From Pseudomonadota bacterium (GTDB taxonomy: Bacteria; Pseudomonadota; Alphaproteobacteria; Caulobacterales; Caulobacteraceae), in NCBI GenBank assembly GCA_018241995.1, contig JAFECT010000004.1, positions 310,001 through 374,000 on the forward strand: 64,000 bases of DNA, given 5' to 3'. The position numbers and the translations under genes are program-made. Positions 36,923-48,152 of this stretch are shown in pieces; within the stretch, counting starts at the first letter, position 1; each line of letters starts with the position of its first letter. Under the pieces are notes generated by a model, which did no database searches, was not told where the DNA came from, and saw nothing but the letters and a program-made list of their open reading frames with translations.

Positions 36923-37375
36923 ATGTCCAAACCGATCTACGTCCTCAACGGCCCCAACCTCAACCTGCTCGGGGTCCGGGAGCCGCACCTCTACGGGTCC
37001 GTCACGCTGGAGCAGATCCGCGGGCTGTGTGAGGCGCGCGCCAATGCGGGCGGACGCGAGATCGTGTTCCGGCAGAGCAACCGAGAGGGTGAACTGATCG
37101 ACTGGGTGCAGGAAGCGCGCGAGAAGGCCTCGGCGGTGGTGATCAATCCCGCCGGCTATGGTCACACCTCGATCGCCCTGCTCGACGCCCTCAAGGCGGT
37201 CGATGTGCCCGTGGTCGAGTGCCACCTGTCGAACATTTCGCAGCGCGAGCCGTTTCGGCATCACTCCTATGTGTCGCTTGCGGCGCAAGGCGTGATCCAG
37301 GGACTGGGTCCGCTCAGTTACGAACTGGCCATCGACGCGGCCCTGCGCCTGACCGGCGCGGACCGTGTGGCCTAA
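36923..37375 (+). CDS. aroQ: type II 3-dehydroquinate dehydratase
   Basis: 150-residue dodecameric enzyme of the shikimate pathway. [19 protein letters not shown] holds the flexible lid with the catalytic Arg, followed by [31 protein letters not shown] and [20 protein letters not shown], where His is the acid catalyst. Starts at ATG 36923. It is followed 13 bases later by accB; an aroQ-accB-accC run is common in bacteria, so co-transcription is likely. Confidence 0.96.
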   Translation: MSKPIYVLNGPNLNLLGVREPHLYGSVTLEQIRGLCEARANAGGREIVFRQSNREGELIDWVQEAREKASAVVINPAGYGHTSIALLDALKAVDVPVVECHLSNISQREPFRHHSYVSLAAQGVIQGLGPLSYELAIDAALRLTGADRVA

Positions 37376-37388
37376 GCAAGGTAGTCCT

Positions 37389-37877
37389 ATGCCCAACGGC
37401 AAAACCCCGGCCGACCCCATCGACGCCCGCCTGGTGCGCAAGCTGGCCGATATTCTGCGTGACACCGAACTGACCGAAATCGAGGTCGAACAGGGCGAGC
37501 TGCGCATCCGCGTCGCCCGCGAGCTGACGGTCCAGGCGGCGCCCGCCCAGGCCTACGTCGCAGCCCCTGCTCCCGTGGCCCACGCCCCGGCCGCTGCCGC
37601 CCCTGCGCCCGCGGCCCCTGTCGGCGGGCCCGATCCGCTCAAGGGCGATCTGGTGAAGTCGCCGATGGTCGGCACGGTCTATATGCAGGCCACGCCGGGC
37701 GCCGAGCCCTTCATCAAGCCGGGCTCCAAGGTCAAGCAGGGCCAGACCCTGCTGATCATCGAGGCCATGAAGACCATGAACCCGATCCCCGCCCCGCGCG
37801 ACGGCGTCGTGCTGAGCGTGCTGGTCGGCGACGCCCAGCCGGTCGAGTTCGGCGAACCGCTCGTCACCCTCGAGTAG
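37389..37877 (+). CDS. accB: biotin carboxyl carrier protein of acetyl-CoA carboxylase
   Basis: 162 residues. An N-terminal helical part ([25 protein letters not shown]) is joined by an Ala/Pro linker (about 60-85) to a biotinyl domain with the EAMKTM motif; biotin goes on K128. It carries the carboxyl group between AccC and the AccAD carboxyltransferase, which are not in the window. Start chosen at ATG 37389. accC begins 5 bases after its stop. Confidence 0.97.
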   Translation: MPNGKTPADPIDARLVRKLADILRDTELTEIEVEQGELRIRVARELTVQAAPAQAYVAAPAPVAHAPAAAAPAPAAPVGGPDPLKGDLVKSPMVGTVYMQATPGAEPFIKPGSKVKQGQTLLIIEAMKTMNPIPAPRDGVVLSVLVGDAQPVEFGEPLVTLE

Positions 37878-37882
37878 TCGCC

Positions 37883-39235
<1,353 letters not shown>

Positions 39236-39248
39236 CGCGGGCGTGGCG

Positions 39249-39566
39249 ATGAAGCTGTTCGAAATCCGCATGAAGGTCGCGCCGGGCCCCGACGCGCCCC
39301 CAGGCGTGACAGAGACCTTCGCCTGCTGCTTCGCCTCCGCCGCGGATTACGGTCAGGCCGTCGGCAATGCGCTGGGCTATGCGCGCGACAGCGGTGTCGA
39401 GGTGCTGGACGTGCTGAGCCCGGTGCGCGAACTGGAGCCCGAGCGCTGGGGCGAGTACGTCGCCGTGACCTGGCCCGAGTACGCCGCGAACCTGCCGACC
39501 CAGGCCGAGATCGGCGCCCTGGTCGAAAGCCAGAGCCTGTTCTTCAGTCCGTTCGTAGCGCTTTGA
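39249..39566 (+). CDS. small conserved-looking hypothetical after accC
   Basis: 105 residues from ATG 39249 (a GTG two codons earlier is possible). Reads KLFEIRMKVAPGPDAPPGV, a TETFACCFASAADY segment and GVEVLDVLSPVRELEPERWGEYV. Leaderless, acidic, no membrane helix; the two adjacent cysteines are its only odd residues. I do not recognise the family. Spacing to accC suggests co-transcription. Confidence 0.7.
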   Translation: MKLFEIRMKVAPGPDAPPGVTETFACCFASAADYGQAVGNALGYARDSGVEVLDVLSPVRELEPERWGEYVAVTWPEYAANLPTQAEIGALVESQSLFFSPFVAL

Positions 39567-39607
39567 GGCGACCTGACGCGCCGGTCGCGCTGTGATAGGT
39601 TCGAGTC

Positions 39608-39781
39608 ATGACCGCCAAGCCCGCCGCAGCGCCTGACCGGGACGAGGAAGCCTTCAAGGCCGCCGTCGAAGCCGGTATCGAGGCCGCCGATCAAGGCCGC
39701 ACCATTCCCTACGAACGCGTGCGAAAGTGGCTGCTGTCCTGGGGTTCGGACAAGGAACTTCCGCCTCCCGAATGCCCGTAG
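39608..39781 (+). CDS. antitoxin of a ParE/RelE-type module
   Basis: 57 residues, MTAKPAAAPDRDEEAF at the start, then EAGIEAADQGRTIPYERVRKWLLSWGSDKELPPP. The pattern GIEAADxGRxxPxExVxxWLxSWG is typical of short antitoxins that pair with RelE/ParE toxins; part of it resembles a ribbon-helix-helix family tail. Its stop lies inside the toxin gene (10-base overlap, 39772-39781), the normal antitoxin-first arrangement. It should bind and mask the toxin and repress its own promoter. Confidence 0.8.
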   Translation: MTAKPAAAPDRDEEAFKAAVEAGIEAADQGRTIPYERVRKWLLSWGSDKELPPPECP

Positions 39782-40044
39782 TCTTTGCCGACGAAGCTCA
39801 ACGGGACCTGGTCGCCATCCGCGCCTACATCGGCGAGGAAAGTCCGCTTGCAGCCTCACGAGTAGCCATACAGATCGTCGCGGCCTGCGATAGGCTGGAG
39901 CACCTGCCTGAGCGAGGACGGCCTGGCCTAGTGCCAGGAACGCGTGAACTCACTGCCCTCTGGCCCTATGTCATCGTCTATCGTGTCAGGGCCGACGTGG
40001 TGGAAATCCTTCGCATTTGGCACGGAGCGCAGGACCGCTGGTGA
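39772..40044 (+). CDS. RelE/ParE-family toxin
   Basis: 90 residues from ATG 39772: [49 protein letters not shown] and the C-terminal [25 protein letters not shown]. This is the ParE/RelE fold with conserved basic residues in the GRP and [10 protein letters not shown] segments. ParE members inhibit gyrase and RelE members cut mRNA; the tail looks more ParE-like. Both genes sit between the accC unit and aat, a likely recent arrival in an otherwise housekeeping block. Confidence 0.88.
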   Translation: MPVVFADEAQRDLVAIRAYIGEESPLAASRVAIQIVAACDRLEHLPERGRPGLVPGTRELTALWPYVIVYRVRADVVEILRIWHGAQDRW

Positions 40045-40069
40045 CAGCGCCTCGTCAGTTCTCCAGATC

Positions 40070-40720
40070 ATGCCCGCCTTCACCCTCGACGACCTGATCG
40101 CCTGCTACGCCGAGGGCGTGTTCCCGATGGCGGACGCGCGCGACGACGATCGGGTCTATCTGGTCGATCCGGAGCTCAGGGGCGTGTTGCCGCTGGATGG
40201 CTTCCACATCTCCTCGCGCCTCGCCCGCACGGTGCGCTCGGACCGGTTCGAGGTCAGGGTCGACACCGCCTTCGAGCGCGTGGTCTCGGCCTGCGCCGAG
40301 CCCCGGCCCGATCATCCCGACACCTGGATCAACGGCCCGATCCAGGCGCTCTACACCGCTCTCTTCGCGCGCGGCCATGCCCACAGCGTCGAATGCTGGC
40401 GCGAGGGCGAACTGGTCGGCGGGCTCTATGGCGTGACCCTGGGCGCCGCCTTCTTCGGCGAGAGCATGTTCTCACGCGAGCGGGATGCGTCGAAGGTCGC
40501 CCTCACCCATCTGGTCGCGCGCCTGAGAGCAGGGCGTTACCACCTGCTCGACGCCCAGTTCATGACCGAGCACCTGGCCCGCTTTGGCGCGCAGGAGATC
40601 GTGCGGCGCGAATACCGCGAGCGCCTGTCCGAGGCGCTGGAGCATCAGGGGGACTTCTTCGCCCTGTCGCGGGCGACGACCGGGGCTCAGGCCTTACAGG
40701 CGATCAGCCAGGCGTCGTAG
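40070..40720 (+). CDS. aat: leucyl/phenylalanyl-tRNA-protein transferase
   Basis: 216-residue GNAT-like enzyme that adds Leu or Phe to proteins with N-terminal Arg or Lys, marking them for ClpAP. Motifs: [80 protein letters not shown] and [16 protein letters not shown]. Full length. Starts at ATG 40070, 25 bases after the toxin stop. Its last 34 bases overlap the 3' end of the convergent DUF2155 gene. Confidence 0.96.
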   Translation: MPAFTLDDLIACYAEGVFPMADARDDDRVYLVDPELRGVLPLDGFHISSRLARTVRSDRFEVRVDTAFERVVSACAEPRPDHPDTWINGPIQALYTALFARGHAHSVECWREGELVGGLYGVTLGAAFFGESMFSRERDASKVALTHLVARLRAGRYHLLDAQFMTEHLARFGAQEIVRREYRERLSEALEHQGDFFALSRATTGAQALQAISQAS

Positions 40721-41322
40721 ACCGGGTGCTGCAGGCCGTTGAGGCCGGGCGAGGACGCGAACATCCAGCCGTGGAACACCTGCTTGGAGGGCTGCTCCTC
40801 GGTCTGGGCCTTGGGCTCGGAGCGGACTTCCAGATAGGCCATGGAGTCCGGCATGGGCTCGTCGCCGGCCGAGGTCTCGCAGGAGCGCACGTTGAAGACC
40901 AGGCCCTTGTAGCGGACCGGACGGCCGACCTTGGCCTCGAAGCGCATGGTCTCGGCGGTGATCTTGTCCAGCGCCTGGATGATGGCCGAGCCGTGGCGCG
41001 CGCGCTTCTCGGTCGGGGCGGCGGGCTCAACAATCTCGGCCGCCTTCGAGGCCTTGTCGCTGGCAGGCGCCTTGTCGCCGTCGTCGACGGGCGGGGCGGT
41101 GACGGGCGTGGGCCCGGCGCCCGGAGGCACGACCGCTGGGGTCTGGCTGGGCGTGGGGGGCGCGACCTCGGGCGGCGCCGGCTCCTGCGGCGGCAGCTGG
41201 GTCGAGGGATCATTGTGCGGCGGGGTCGAGGGCGGCGTCGGCTGGGCGTGGGCGGCCACGGTCGCCAGCGCGCAGACCGCGCCGGTGATCATCAGGGCTT
41301 TCAGGCGCCGGTCGAACTTCAT
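40687..41322 (-). CDS. exported DUF2155 protein
   Basis: 211 residues. Signal peptide ([21 protein letters not shown]), a long Pro/Thr-rich linker (about 33-95, repeated PP), then a DUF2155 domain: [70 protein letters not shown]. Two Cys (RSC and IAC) likely form a disulfide. Function is unknown. The neighbouring gene encodes a complex I accessory protein and the two commonly travel together in alphaproteobacteria, so a link with the membrane respiratory chain is possible. Start ATG 41322. Confidence 0.88.
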   Translation of the reverse strand: MKFDRRLKALMITGAVCALATVAAHAQPTPPSTPPHNDPSTQLPPQEPAPPEVAPPTPSQTPAVVPPGAGPTPVTAPPVDDGDKAPASDKASKAAEIVEPAAPTEKRARHGSAIIQALDKITAETMRFEAKVGRPVRYKGLVFNVRSCETSAGDEPMPDSMAYLEVRSEPKAQTEEQPSKQVFHGWMFASSPGLNGLQHPVYDAWLIACKA

Positions 41323-41338
41323 CGCACTCCAGCCTTCG

Positions 41339-41734
41339 CTACTCGGGCTTCCAGGCCTCGTAGTCGCCCGCGGCGGAAGCGCGTTCCCCGCCGTTGGCCA
41401 ACGAGCCCTTCGGACGCCAAGCATACGGCGTTCCGGACAGGTTGGGGAGATGGTCCTTTTCCCACGCCTTGCGCGGCAAAGGGGCGCGGGTCGGCGGCTC
41501 GTCGAAGGTGTAGCGCAGCCAGCCGTGCCACTCCGCCGGCACCTTCGAGGCCTCGGCATAGCCGTTGTAGGTCACCCAGCGGCGCTTGCGGCCGTCGTAG
41601 GAGTCCTTGGTGTCCTTGGCTTCGTAGTAGCGATTGCCGAAGGCGTCGGAGCCGATGAACACGCCGCGCTTGGCGATGGTGAAGAGGGTGCCGAGGGTGG
41701 CGCCGTTCCACCAGCTGAAGATCTTCGTGAGCAC
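41339..41734 (-). CDS. NADH:ubiquinone oxidoreductase NDUFA12-type subunit
   Basis: 131 residues from a GTG at 41734: LTKIFSWWNGATLGTLF, then GSDAFGNRYYEAK, RRWVTYNGYAEASKVPAEWHGWLRY and a terminal PTRAPLPRKAWEKDHLPNLSGTPYAW. This is the alphaproteobacterial homolog of mitochondrial NDUFA12 (B17.2), a peripheral complex I subunit. Upstream ATG-initiated frames have no family similarity, so GTG is preferred. It precedes the DUF2155 gene by 16 bases, likely co-transcribed. The gap up to 41948 holds no further gene. Confidence 0.93.
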   Translation of the reverse strand: MLTKIFSWWNGATLGTLFTIAKRGVFIGSDAFGNRYYEAKDTKDSYDGRKRRWVTYNGYAEASKVPAEWHGWLRYTFDEPPTRAPLPRKAWEKDHLPNLSGTPYAWRPKGSLANGGERASAAGDYEAWKPE

Positions 41735-41948
41735 TGTGGCGACCGGTCCTGCGAAGGCGAAAAGGGCGAAGCAGCCCTCGTGAAATCGCGCGGACCATAG
41801 CCCCCGGCCCCCGCCCCGTCCAGAAGCGCCAAAGACAAGACGACGCACCAACATCTTGTGGGTAACCCCGCCTCCACACGCCACATCTATTGTCCGAGCC
41901 CGACCTGAGGCCTAGCGTCGGGGGTCAGGCGGCGAAGAGGGTCTGCTC

Positions 41949-44786
41949 ATGCGCTTTGAGCGGCGGTTTTCCAGCGAGGGTCACGCGGGCGTCGAGCGGG
42001 CGATGCGCTCGGTCGAGACGGCGCGTGGCGTGGTGCGCGTCGAGGCGCCGCGCGACTGGTCCGATGCGGCGGTCGAAGCCTGGCTCGACTGGGGCGCAGG
42101 GCTTGCCGACGACTATCCCAATCTGGCGCCGGCCTCCCTGTCGCCCGATCGCGAGTTCGACCCCCTGCTCGGCGGCGCGCCGGACCGCTATGCGCGGCGG
42201 CTGGCGGCCTGGGGCTTCGCCATAGGCCTGTTCGACAACGTCCATGACGCCGAGACCTTCGCAAGCGAACTGTTCGTCACGCTGGTCCAGGGCCTGGCCG
42301 CCCCGGCGTCCGGCCGCGCCGCCGGAGCGCGCGTCCACCCGGTGGCCCAGGACCGCCTGGCGCCGCAGGCCGAGACCGCGCCGCTGCAGCTGGAAGCCTT
42401 CGAATTCGGCGCAGCGCTGGAGCGGCTGATCGCCGACGTGCAGGGCTCTGCCTTGGCGCGTGCAGGCGCCGAGGCCCTGGCCGCTCGGCTGGAGGCGGTG
42501 GGCGACGCCGTGGCGCGCTGCGACGGCGACGCGCGCGCCTGCGCCGACCCCTCGCGCAACCTCGCCCTGGCCCGCGCTGCGCTCGCCGCACGCGAAGCCG
42601 GCGCCTCCGACGCCTTGATCCTGTCCGCCATCCGCGGCGGCGGCGAAGCGCCCGCCTTCGAACCGCCCGCCGTGCCGCAGCCTGCGCCCCTGGTGGTGCT
42701 GGCCGACGCCGATGTGGTCGAGGCCGGCTCGCCCGAGGCCGCGCGCGCTGCGGCCGCCGGGGCCGAGACCGGGGCCGTGCACATGGCCTTCTCGCCTCGT
42801 GACGCCGAGGCCTTGGCGCGCGCCCGCTCGGCGCCCAGGGCGGCGCTCGACGTCCTGGCCTTCATCGACTCTACGGGCGAGACCGACCTGGACGCGCTCA
42901 GCGACGCCGCGCGGCTGTGGACCGTGGCGCTTGAGATCGAAGGCGCCTGCGGCTTCCACGCCGGGTTCGACGACGCGCGACTGCAGCACGGCTGGCGCCC
43001 GTTGGGCCTGACCCTCTCGGGCCTGTCGGCCGCCCTGGTCTGGCAGGACCTGGCCTACGATTCCGACGCCGGGCGCATCCGCGCCGCCTCGCTGTTCGCC
43101 GTGGTCGATGCCGCCGCCAACCTGGCTTCCGCCGAAATGGCCGAGCGCATCGGCGCCTATGCCGAACACGACCAGGACAAGGCCGCCCGGTTGGCCGCCG
43201 TAGAGCATGCCGCCCAGGCCGCGGGCGTGCTGGCCGAGGCCGGAGAGCCTGCCGCGGCGCGGGCCCAGGCCCTCTACGCCCAGGCGCTGAAGCAGGCGCG
43301 GCGCACCGGCTTCCGCAACGCCGAGGCCACAGCCGTCTTCGCCGATCCTGAACTGTCGCTGCGCCTGGGCCGTCCGGTCGGCGCCGCAGCGCCCTGGGCC
43401 GGCCCAGTGGGCCTGGCGGAGACGGCGGACGGCGAGAGCGTGCGCGCCATCACCGAGGAGGCCGCCGCCCGCCTGGCCGCCGCGGATGCGGACCTGTGGT
43501 CGGCCGAGGCGCACCTGCTGGGCCGGCGGACCCTTCACGAAGCGCCGGGTTTGGATCACGCGACCCTGCGCGCCAAGGGCTTCACCGATCTTGAAATCGA
43601 CGCGGTCGAGGCGGTGCTGGCCTCGGCCCCCGACCTGGAATCCGCCTTCTCGCCCGCCGTGCTCGGCGACGGCTTCGTGCAGGACGTGCTGGGGCTGAGC
43701 GCCGAAGAGGCCGCCGATCCCTGGTTCGACGTGCTCGGGCGATTGGAGCTGGAGCCCGTGGCGCTGGATGCGGCGCGCGCCTGGGTCTTCGGCGCCGCGT
43801 CGCTGTCCGACTGGCCGGGCCTGCCCGACAGCCTCAAGCCGGTCTTCGCCGAGCCCGGCCGCGCGGCGCTCCTGGCCATGACCGCCGCGGTCGAGACCTT
43901 CTCCGGCGCACCAAGCCTCGCGCCGCTGATGCTGGACTGGCGCGACGGGGCGTCCGACGCCGCGCGGGTGCAATCCGCGGCAGCGGCCGCGGGCCTTCGG
44001 GCCGTGCGCCTGCAGCGGGCCACAGCGCCCGCCGGCCCCCTGCTCGAGTTGCCGAACGTGGAGCCGGTCCGGACCAGCCCGCCTGCCTCGGAACGGGTGG
44101 TCGAGCGCGTGGTCGAAAAGGTGGTCGAACGCGACCGCCAGCGCCGCAAGCTGCCCGACCGCCGCAAGGGCTATATCCAGAAGGCGGCCATCGGCGGCCA
44201 CAAGATCTATCTGCACACCGGCGAATACGAGGACGGCGAGCTCGGCGAGATCTTCCTCGACATGCACAAGGAAGGCGCCGCCTTCCGCTCGCTGATGAAC
44301 AACTTCGCCATCGCCATCTCCATCGGCCTGCAATACGGCGTGCCGCTGGAGGAGTTCGTCGACGCCTTCGTGTTCACGCGGTTCGAGCCGGCGGGACGGG
44401 TTTCGGGCAACGACTCGATCAAGTCGGCGACCTCGATCCTCGACTACATCTTCCGCGAGCTCGGCGTGTCGTACCTGGACCGCTCCGACCTCGCCAACGC
44501 CGACCCGGACCAGCTGACCGCCGAGGGCCTGGGCCGCATGTACGACGACAGCCTGCCGGAAGAGCCCCTGCCCGCCTCGAAGTTCATCTCCAAGGGCTTC
44601 TCGCGCGGCGCGGCGGGCGACAACCTCGTGGTGGTGCCGTTCGGCGCCCGCAAGGCCAAGCTGGACATGCCCGAAGCCTCGATCCAGGCCGACGTCTGCC
44701 CGGCCTGCGGCGACCTGTCGCTGGTGCGCAAGGGAGCGGGTTTCGAGTGCGTCAGCTGTGGCCAGGCGCCGGGGATGGCGGGCTAG
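41949..44786 (+). CDS. degenerate class II (B12-dependent) ribonucleotide reductase-like protein with intact TSCPD/Zn-ribbon C-terminus
   Basis: 945 residues, uninterrupted. It starts MRFERRF like alphaproteobacterial NrdJ and keeps landmarks in the same order: [20 protein letters not shown] (~195-215), [14 protein letters not shown] with AYDSDAGR (~322-375), [16 protein letters not shown] (~530). The C-terminal part is close to Nrd[70 protein letters not shown], then two CxxC (~917, ~933). The catalytic NPCSE-type segment and thiyl cysteine are absent, as are the phosphate-binding and cobalamin-contact stretches I would expect. Hence a pseudoenzyme: perhaps a regulator or partner of NrdJ. 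Family comparison is from memory. Confidence 0.8.
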   Translation: MRFERRFSSEGHAGVERAMRSVETARGVVRVEAPRDWSDAAVEAWLDWGAGLADDYPNLAPASLSPDREFDPLLGGAPDRYARRLAAWGFAIGLFDNVHDAETFASELFVTLVQGLAAPASGRAAGARVHPVAQDRLAPQAETAPLQLEAFEFGAALERLIADVQGSALARAGAEALAARLEAVGDAVARCDGDARACADPSRNLALARAALAAREAGASDALILSAIRGGGEAPAFEPPAVPQPAPLVVLADADVVEAGSPEAARAAAAGAETGAVHMAFSPRDAEALARARSAPRAALDVLAFIDSTGETDLDALSDAARLWTVALEIEGACGFHAGFDDARLQHGWRPLGLTLSGLSAALVWQDLAYDSDAGRIRAASLFAVVDAAANLASAEMAERIGAYAEHDQDKAARLAAVEHAAQAAGVLAEAGEPAAARAQALYAQALKQARRTGFRNAEATAVFADPELSLRLGRPVGAAAPWAGPVGLAETADGESVRAITEEAAARLAAADADLWSAEAHLLGRRTLHEAPGLDHATLRAKGFTDLEIDAVEAVLASAPDLESAFSPAVLGDGFVQDVLGLSAEEAADPWFDVLGRLELEPVALDAARAWVFGAASLSDWPGLPDSLKPVFAEPGRAALLAMTAAVETFSGAPSLAPLMLDWRDGASDAARVQSAAAAAGLRAVRLQRATAPAGPLLELPNVEPVRTSPPASERVVERVVEKVVERDRQRRKLPDRRKGYIQKAAIGGHKIYLHTGEYEDGELGEIFLDMHKEGAAFRSLMNNFAIAISIGLQYGVPLEEFVDAFVFTRFEPAGRVSGNDSIKSATSILDYIFRELGVSYLDRSDLANADPDQLTAEGLGRMYDDSLPEEPLPASKFISKGFSRGAAGDNLVVVPFGARKAKLDMPEASIQADVCPACGDLSLVRKGAGFECVSCGQAPGMAG

Positions 44787-44842
44787 CGCCGATGGCGCGA
44801 ATCTTGCTCGGCGACAGGCCTCTGTTCCGGGAGCCCGACCGC

Positions 44843-45328
44843 ATGAAAGCCGCCCTCGCCGCCCTCCTCGCGATCGCCCTCGCAGCGGGCCCCGCCGCCG
44901 CCCAGAACGCCTCGCAGATCGCGCGGGTGAAGGCGGGCGCCAGCTGCCCCGGCTGCAACCTGTTCCAGGCCGATCTCGGCAACCTGCAGCTCAAGGGCCG
45001 AAACTACTCGGGCGCGCGCCTGCGCCAAGCGGACCTGAGCTTGGCGACCATGAACCACAGCCGCTTCAGCTACGCCGACCTCCGCGATGTGAACGCCTAC
45101 GGCGCCCTGTTCTCCAGCGCCGATTTCTCGGGCGCCAACCTGACCCACGCCAGCTTCGTCGGGACCTATCTTGAGGGTGCGAACTTCACTGGCGCCGTGC
45201 TGGACGGGACCAACTTCTCCGGCGCAGAGATGGACCGCGCCCGCGGCCTGACCCAGGCGCGCCTAAACCACGCGTGCGGCGACGCCCAGACCCGTCTGCC
45301 GCGCGGCTTGACCATACCTGCCTGCTGA
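44843..45328 (+). CDS. exported pentapeptide-repeat protein with cysteine caps
   Basis: 161 residues: signal peptide (ALAALLAIALAAGPAAAQ), a Cys pair SCPGCN, then a run of pentapeptide coils of the A(D/N)LxX type (FQADLGNLQLKG, ARLRQADLSLAT, FSSADFSGANLTHASF, LEGANFTGAVLDGTNFSG), closing with ACGDAQTRLPRGLTIPAC. The repeat forms a right-handed quadrilateral beta helix. Cysteines at both ends may tie the caps by disulfides in the periplasm. Start is ATG 44843, where the leader begins. A longer paralogue follows after 84 bases. Confidence 0.85.
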   Translation: MKAALAALLAIALAAGPAAAQNASQIARVKAGASCPGCNLFQADLGNLQLKGRNYSGARLRQADLSLATMNHSRFSYADLRDVNAYGALFSSADFSGANLTHASFVGTYLEGANFTGAVLDGTNFSGAEMDRARGLTQARLNHACGDAQTRLPRGLTIPAC

Positions 45329-45412
45329 GCTGCAACGACCGATCGTCGCCGTTTGGCGTCCATTACGCATATTTAAGTGGCGTGGCGGGGGCATAGGGGC
45401 CACATCGGAATC

Positions 45413-46327
45413 ATGAAGTTGGTTCGTAACGCCTTTTTCGCCTTCGCCGCCCAAGCCGCGGCGGCCGTCGCCGTCCTCGGCGGAGCGGGCCAGGCGCACG
45501 CCCTGTCGCTGACCCTGTCGGTCACCGGAGAGCACGACGTGGCCAAGACCTGGTCGTTCGGCGGCTCGTGCCAGCACTGCGAACTGTCCGGCCGCAAACT
45601 GATCGGCGCCTCCTTCACCGGCGCCAACTTCGACCACGCCACCCTGATCGGCGCTGACCTGCGCGGCTCCGTGCTGCTGGGCTCGATCTTCACCCACTCG
45701 AATTTCAGCCGCGCGGACCTGCGCAACGCCCAGATGGTCGGCGGCCAGTTCGTGGACGCGGTCTTCACCAGCGCCCGGCTCGACGGCATCGAGGCCCAGG
45801 GCGCCTACTTCACCCGCGCCGACCTCAGCCGCGCGCAGCTCAGCGAAGCCTCGCTGACCGGAGCCAAGTTCACCGGCGCGGTGATGATCAAGACCCACAT
45901 CAACGACAGCGACCTGGAGTACGCCGATCTGTCTCTGGTGAACGCCGCCGGCCTGGTCGCCCATGACGCCAACCTGACCGGAGCGAACCTCTCGGGCGGG
46001 ACCTTCACCGGCGCGGACTTCCACGACGCGAGCCTGAGCTATGCGGTGCTGCGCAAGGCCAACTTCAATGGCGCGGACTTCCGCGACGCCAACCTGGGCT
46101 CGGCCGATATCCGCGGCGTGGACCTGTCGGGCGTGCGCAACCTGACTCAAGAGCAGATCGACGAGGCCTGCGCCGACCGCACGACGCAGCTGCCGCGAGG
46201 CCTGTCGGTGCAGCACAGCTGCCAGAAGGTCATCGTCATCCGCCACGGCTCGCGGCCGCCTGCGGCGCCCGCTGCGCCGGCGGCCCCCGCCGCCCCGCGC
46301 TATCTGGTGGCGGGCGAGCACCACTGA
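45413..46327 (+). CDS. exported pentapeptide-repeat protein with cysteine caps, longer paralogue
   Basis: 304 residues. Signal peptide (FFAFAAQAAAAVAVLGGAGQAHA), a Cys pair GSCQHCELSG, about 150 residues of pentapeptide coils (GASFTGANFDHATLIGADLRGS, NLTGANLSGGTFTGADFHDA), then EACADRTTQLPRGLSVQHSC and a Pro/Ala tail (PPAAPAAPAAPAAP). The start and end caps copy those of the shorter neighbour, so the pair is a tandem duplication with solenoid expansion. ATG 45413 begins the signal peptide. Function unknown; related solenoids mimic DNA or act as protein surfaces, but those are cytoplasmic. Confidence 0.85.
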   Translation: MKLVRNAFFAFAAQAAAAVAVLGGAGQAHALSLTLSVTGEHDVAKTWSFGGSCQHCELSGRKLIGASFTGANFDHATLIGADLRGSVLLGSIFTHSNFSRADLRNAQMVGGQFVDAVFTSARLDGIEAQGAYFTRADLSRAQLSEASLTGAKFTGAVMIKTHINDSDLEYADLSLVNAAGLVAHDANLTGANLSGGTFTGADFHDASLSYAVLRKANFNGADFRDANLGSADIRGVDLSGVRNLTQEQIDEACADRTTQLPRGLSVQHSCQKVIVIRHGSRPPAAPAAPAAPAAPRYLVAGEHH

Positions 46328-46367
46328 GCGGCGGAGCCTCGCGGCTTCGCGCTACAGCGATCCGGCC

Positions 46368-48152
46368 TCACGCCTTGATCGGCAGCGCCAGGCGGATGTG
46401 CAGCTCCTTCAGCTGACGGTCCGTCACTTCCGAAGGCGCGTTCATCATCAGGTCCATGCCCTGCTGGTTCAGCGGGAAGGCGATGACCTCGCGGATGTTC
46501 TCGGCGCCGGCCAGCAGCATGACGATGCGGTCGATGCCCGGCGCCAGGCCGCCGTGGGGCGGTGCGCCGTAGCGGAAGGCGTTCAGCATGCCGCCGAACT
46601 TGTCTTCCACGACCTCAGGGCCATAGCCGGCGATGCCGAAGGCCTTGATCATGATGTCCGGGCGGTGGTTCCGGATCGCGCCGGAGCACAGCTCGATGCC
46701 GTTGCAGACGATGTCGTACTGGTAGGCCAGGACGTCGAGCGGGTCCTTGGTCTCGAGCGCTTCCAGCTCGCCCTGCGGCATGGAGAAGGGGTTGTGCGAG
46801 AAGTCGACGCGCTTCTCCTCCTCGTTCCACTCGAACATCGGGTAGTCGACCACCCAGCACAGCTCGAAGCGGTCCTTCTGGGTCAGGCCCAGGTCTTCGC
46901 CGACCTTGGTGCGGGCGGCGCCGGCGAAGCGTGCGAAAGCGTCCGGGTCGCCGGCGGCGAAGAAGGCGGCGTCGCCGTTCTTCAGGCCGAGCGAGGTCAT
47001 CAGCGCCTGGGCCTGGTCCGCACCGAGGTTCTTGGCGATCGGGCCGCCCCAGCCGCCCTGGTCCTCGCTCCAGAACACATAGCCCAGGCCCGGCTGGCCT
47101 TCGCCCTGGGCCCAGCTGTTCATGCGGTCGCAGAAGGCGCGGCTGCCGCCGGTCGGCGCGGGGATGGCCCACACGCGGTGCTTTTCCGAGGCGTCCAGGA
47201 TCTTGGCGAACAGGCCGAAGCCGCCGCCGCGGAAGTGCTCACTCACGTCCTGCATGCGGATCGGGTTGCGCAGGTCCGGCTTGTCGGAGCCGAATTGCTG
47301 GATCGCGTCCTTGTAGGCGATGCGCGGGAAGCTCATCGGCGTGACGTGGCGGCCTTCGGCGAATTCCTCGAACACGCCATGGATAACCGGCTCGATGGCG
47401 GCGAACACGTCTTCCTGGGTGACGAAGCTCATCTCGACGTCGAGCTGGTAGAACTCGCCTGGCGAACGGTCGGCGCGCGCGTCCTCGTCGCGGAAGCAGG
47501 GCGCGATCTGGAAGTAGCGGTCGAAGCCCGAGACCATCAGCAGCTGCTTGAACTGCTGCGGCGCCTGCGGAAGGGCGTAGAACTTGCCGGGGTGCAGGCG
47601 CGAAGGCACCAGGAAGTCGCGCGCGCCTTCCGGCGACGAGGCCGTCAGGATCGGCGTCTGGAACTCGGTGAAGCCCTGCTCGACCATCCGCCGGCGGATC
47701 GAGGTGATCACCTTCGAGCGCAGCATGATGTTCTTGTGCAGGCTGTCGCGGCGCAGGTCGAGGAAGCGGTACTTCAGGCGCAGATCTTCGGGGTAGTCCG
47801 GCTCGCCGAACACCGGCACGGGCAGCTCGGCCGCCTCGCCCAGCACCTCCACGCCATGCACGCGCACTTCGATCTCGCCGGTCGGCAGGTTCGGGTTGAT
47901 GGTCTCCGGCGTGCGCGCCAGCACCTCGCCGTCGATGCGCACGACGCTTTCCGCGCGCAGGCGTTCGGCCAGTTCGAAGCCGGGCGTGCCCGGATGCAGC
48001 ACGAACTGGGTCAGGCCATAGTGGTCTCTGAGGTCGATGAACAGCAGGCCGCCGTGATCGCGCTTGCGGTGAATCCAGCCCGAAAGGCGGACCGTCTTGC
48101 CGGCGTCGGCGAGGCGCAGGGCGCCGCAGGTATGGGTGCGATAGGCGTGCAT
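46368..48152 (-). CDS. aspS: aspartyl-tRNA synthetase
   Basis: 594-residue class IIb synthetase: OB-fold anticodon domain from [23 protein letters not shown] and [20 protein letters not shown]; catalytic core with motif 2 ([20 protein letters not shown]), a GAD insert in the middle and motif 3 ([13 protein letters not shown]). Alphaproteobacterial AspRS is often non-discriminating when no AsnRS is present; I could not check this. ATG 48152 is chosen because the OB fold starts there. Diverges from hdaA, with about 255 bases between starts. Confidence 0.97.
   Translation of the reverse strand: MHAYRTHTCGALRLADAGKTVRLSGWIHRKRDHGGLLFIDLRDHYGLTQFVLHPGTPGFELAERLRAESVVRIDGEVLARTPETINPNLPTGEIEVRVHGVEVLGEAAELPVPVFGEPDYPEDLRLKYRFLDLRRDSLHKNIMLRSKVITSIRRRMVEQGFTEFQTPILTASSPEGARDFLVPSRLHPGKFYALPQAPQQFKQLLMVSGFDRYFQIAPCFRDEDARADRSPGEFYQLDVEMSFVTQEDVFAAIEPVIHGVFEEFAEGRHVTPMSFPRIAYKDAIQQFGSDKPDLRNPIRMQDVSEHFRGGGFGLFAKILDASEKHRVWAIPAPTGGSRAFCDRMNSWAQGEGQPGLGYVFWSEDQGGWGGPIAKNLGADQAQALMTSLGLKNGDAAFFAAGDPDAFARFAGAARTKVGEDLGLTQKDRFELCWVVDYPMFEWNEEEKRVDFSHNPFSMPQGELEALETKDPLDVLAYQYDIVCNGIELCSGAIRNHRPDIMIKAFGIAGYGPEVVEDKFGGMLNAFRYGAPPHGGLAPGIDRIVMLLAGAENIREVIAFPLNQQGMDLMMNAPSEVTDRQLKELHIRLALPIKA

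Noticed and set aside
39590-39605. GGTTCGAGTC resembling a tRNA T-loop
   Set aside because: No acceptor or anticodon arms upstream; it is the leader of the antitoxin gene.
41925-44333. 800-codon minus-strand frame opposite the RNR-like gene
   Set aside because: Composition is Gly/Arg/His-rich without domains, while the plus frame carries clear NrdJ-like blocks.
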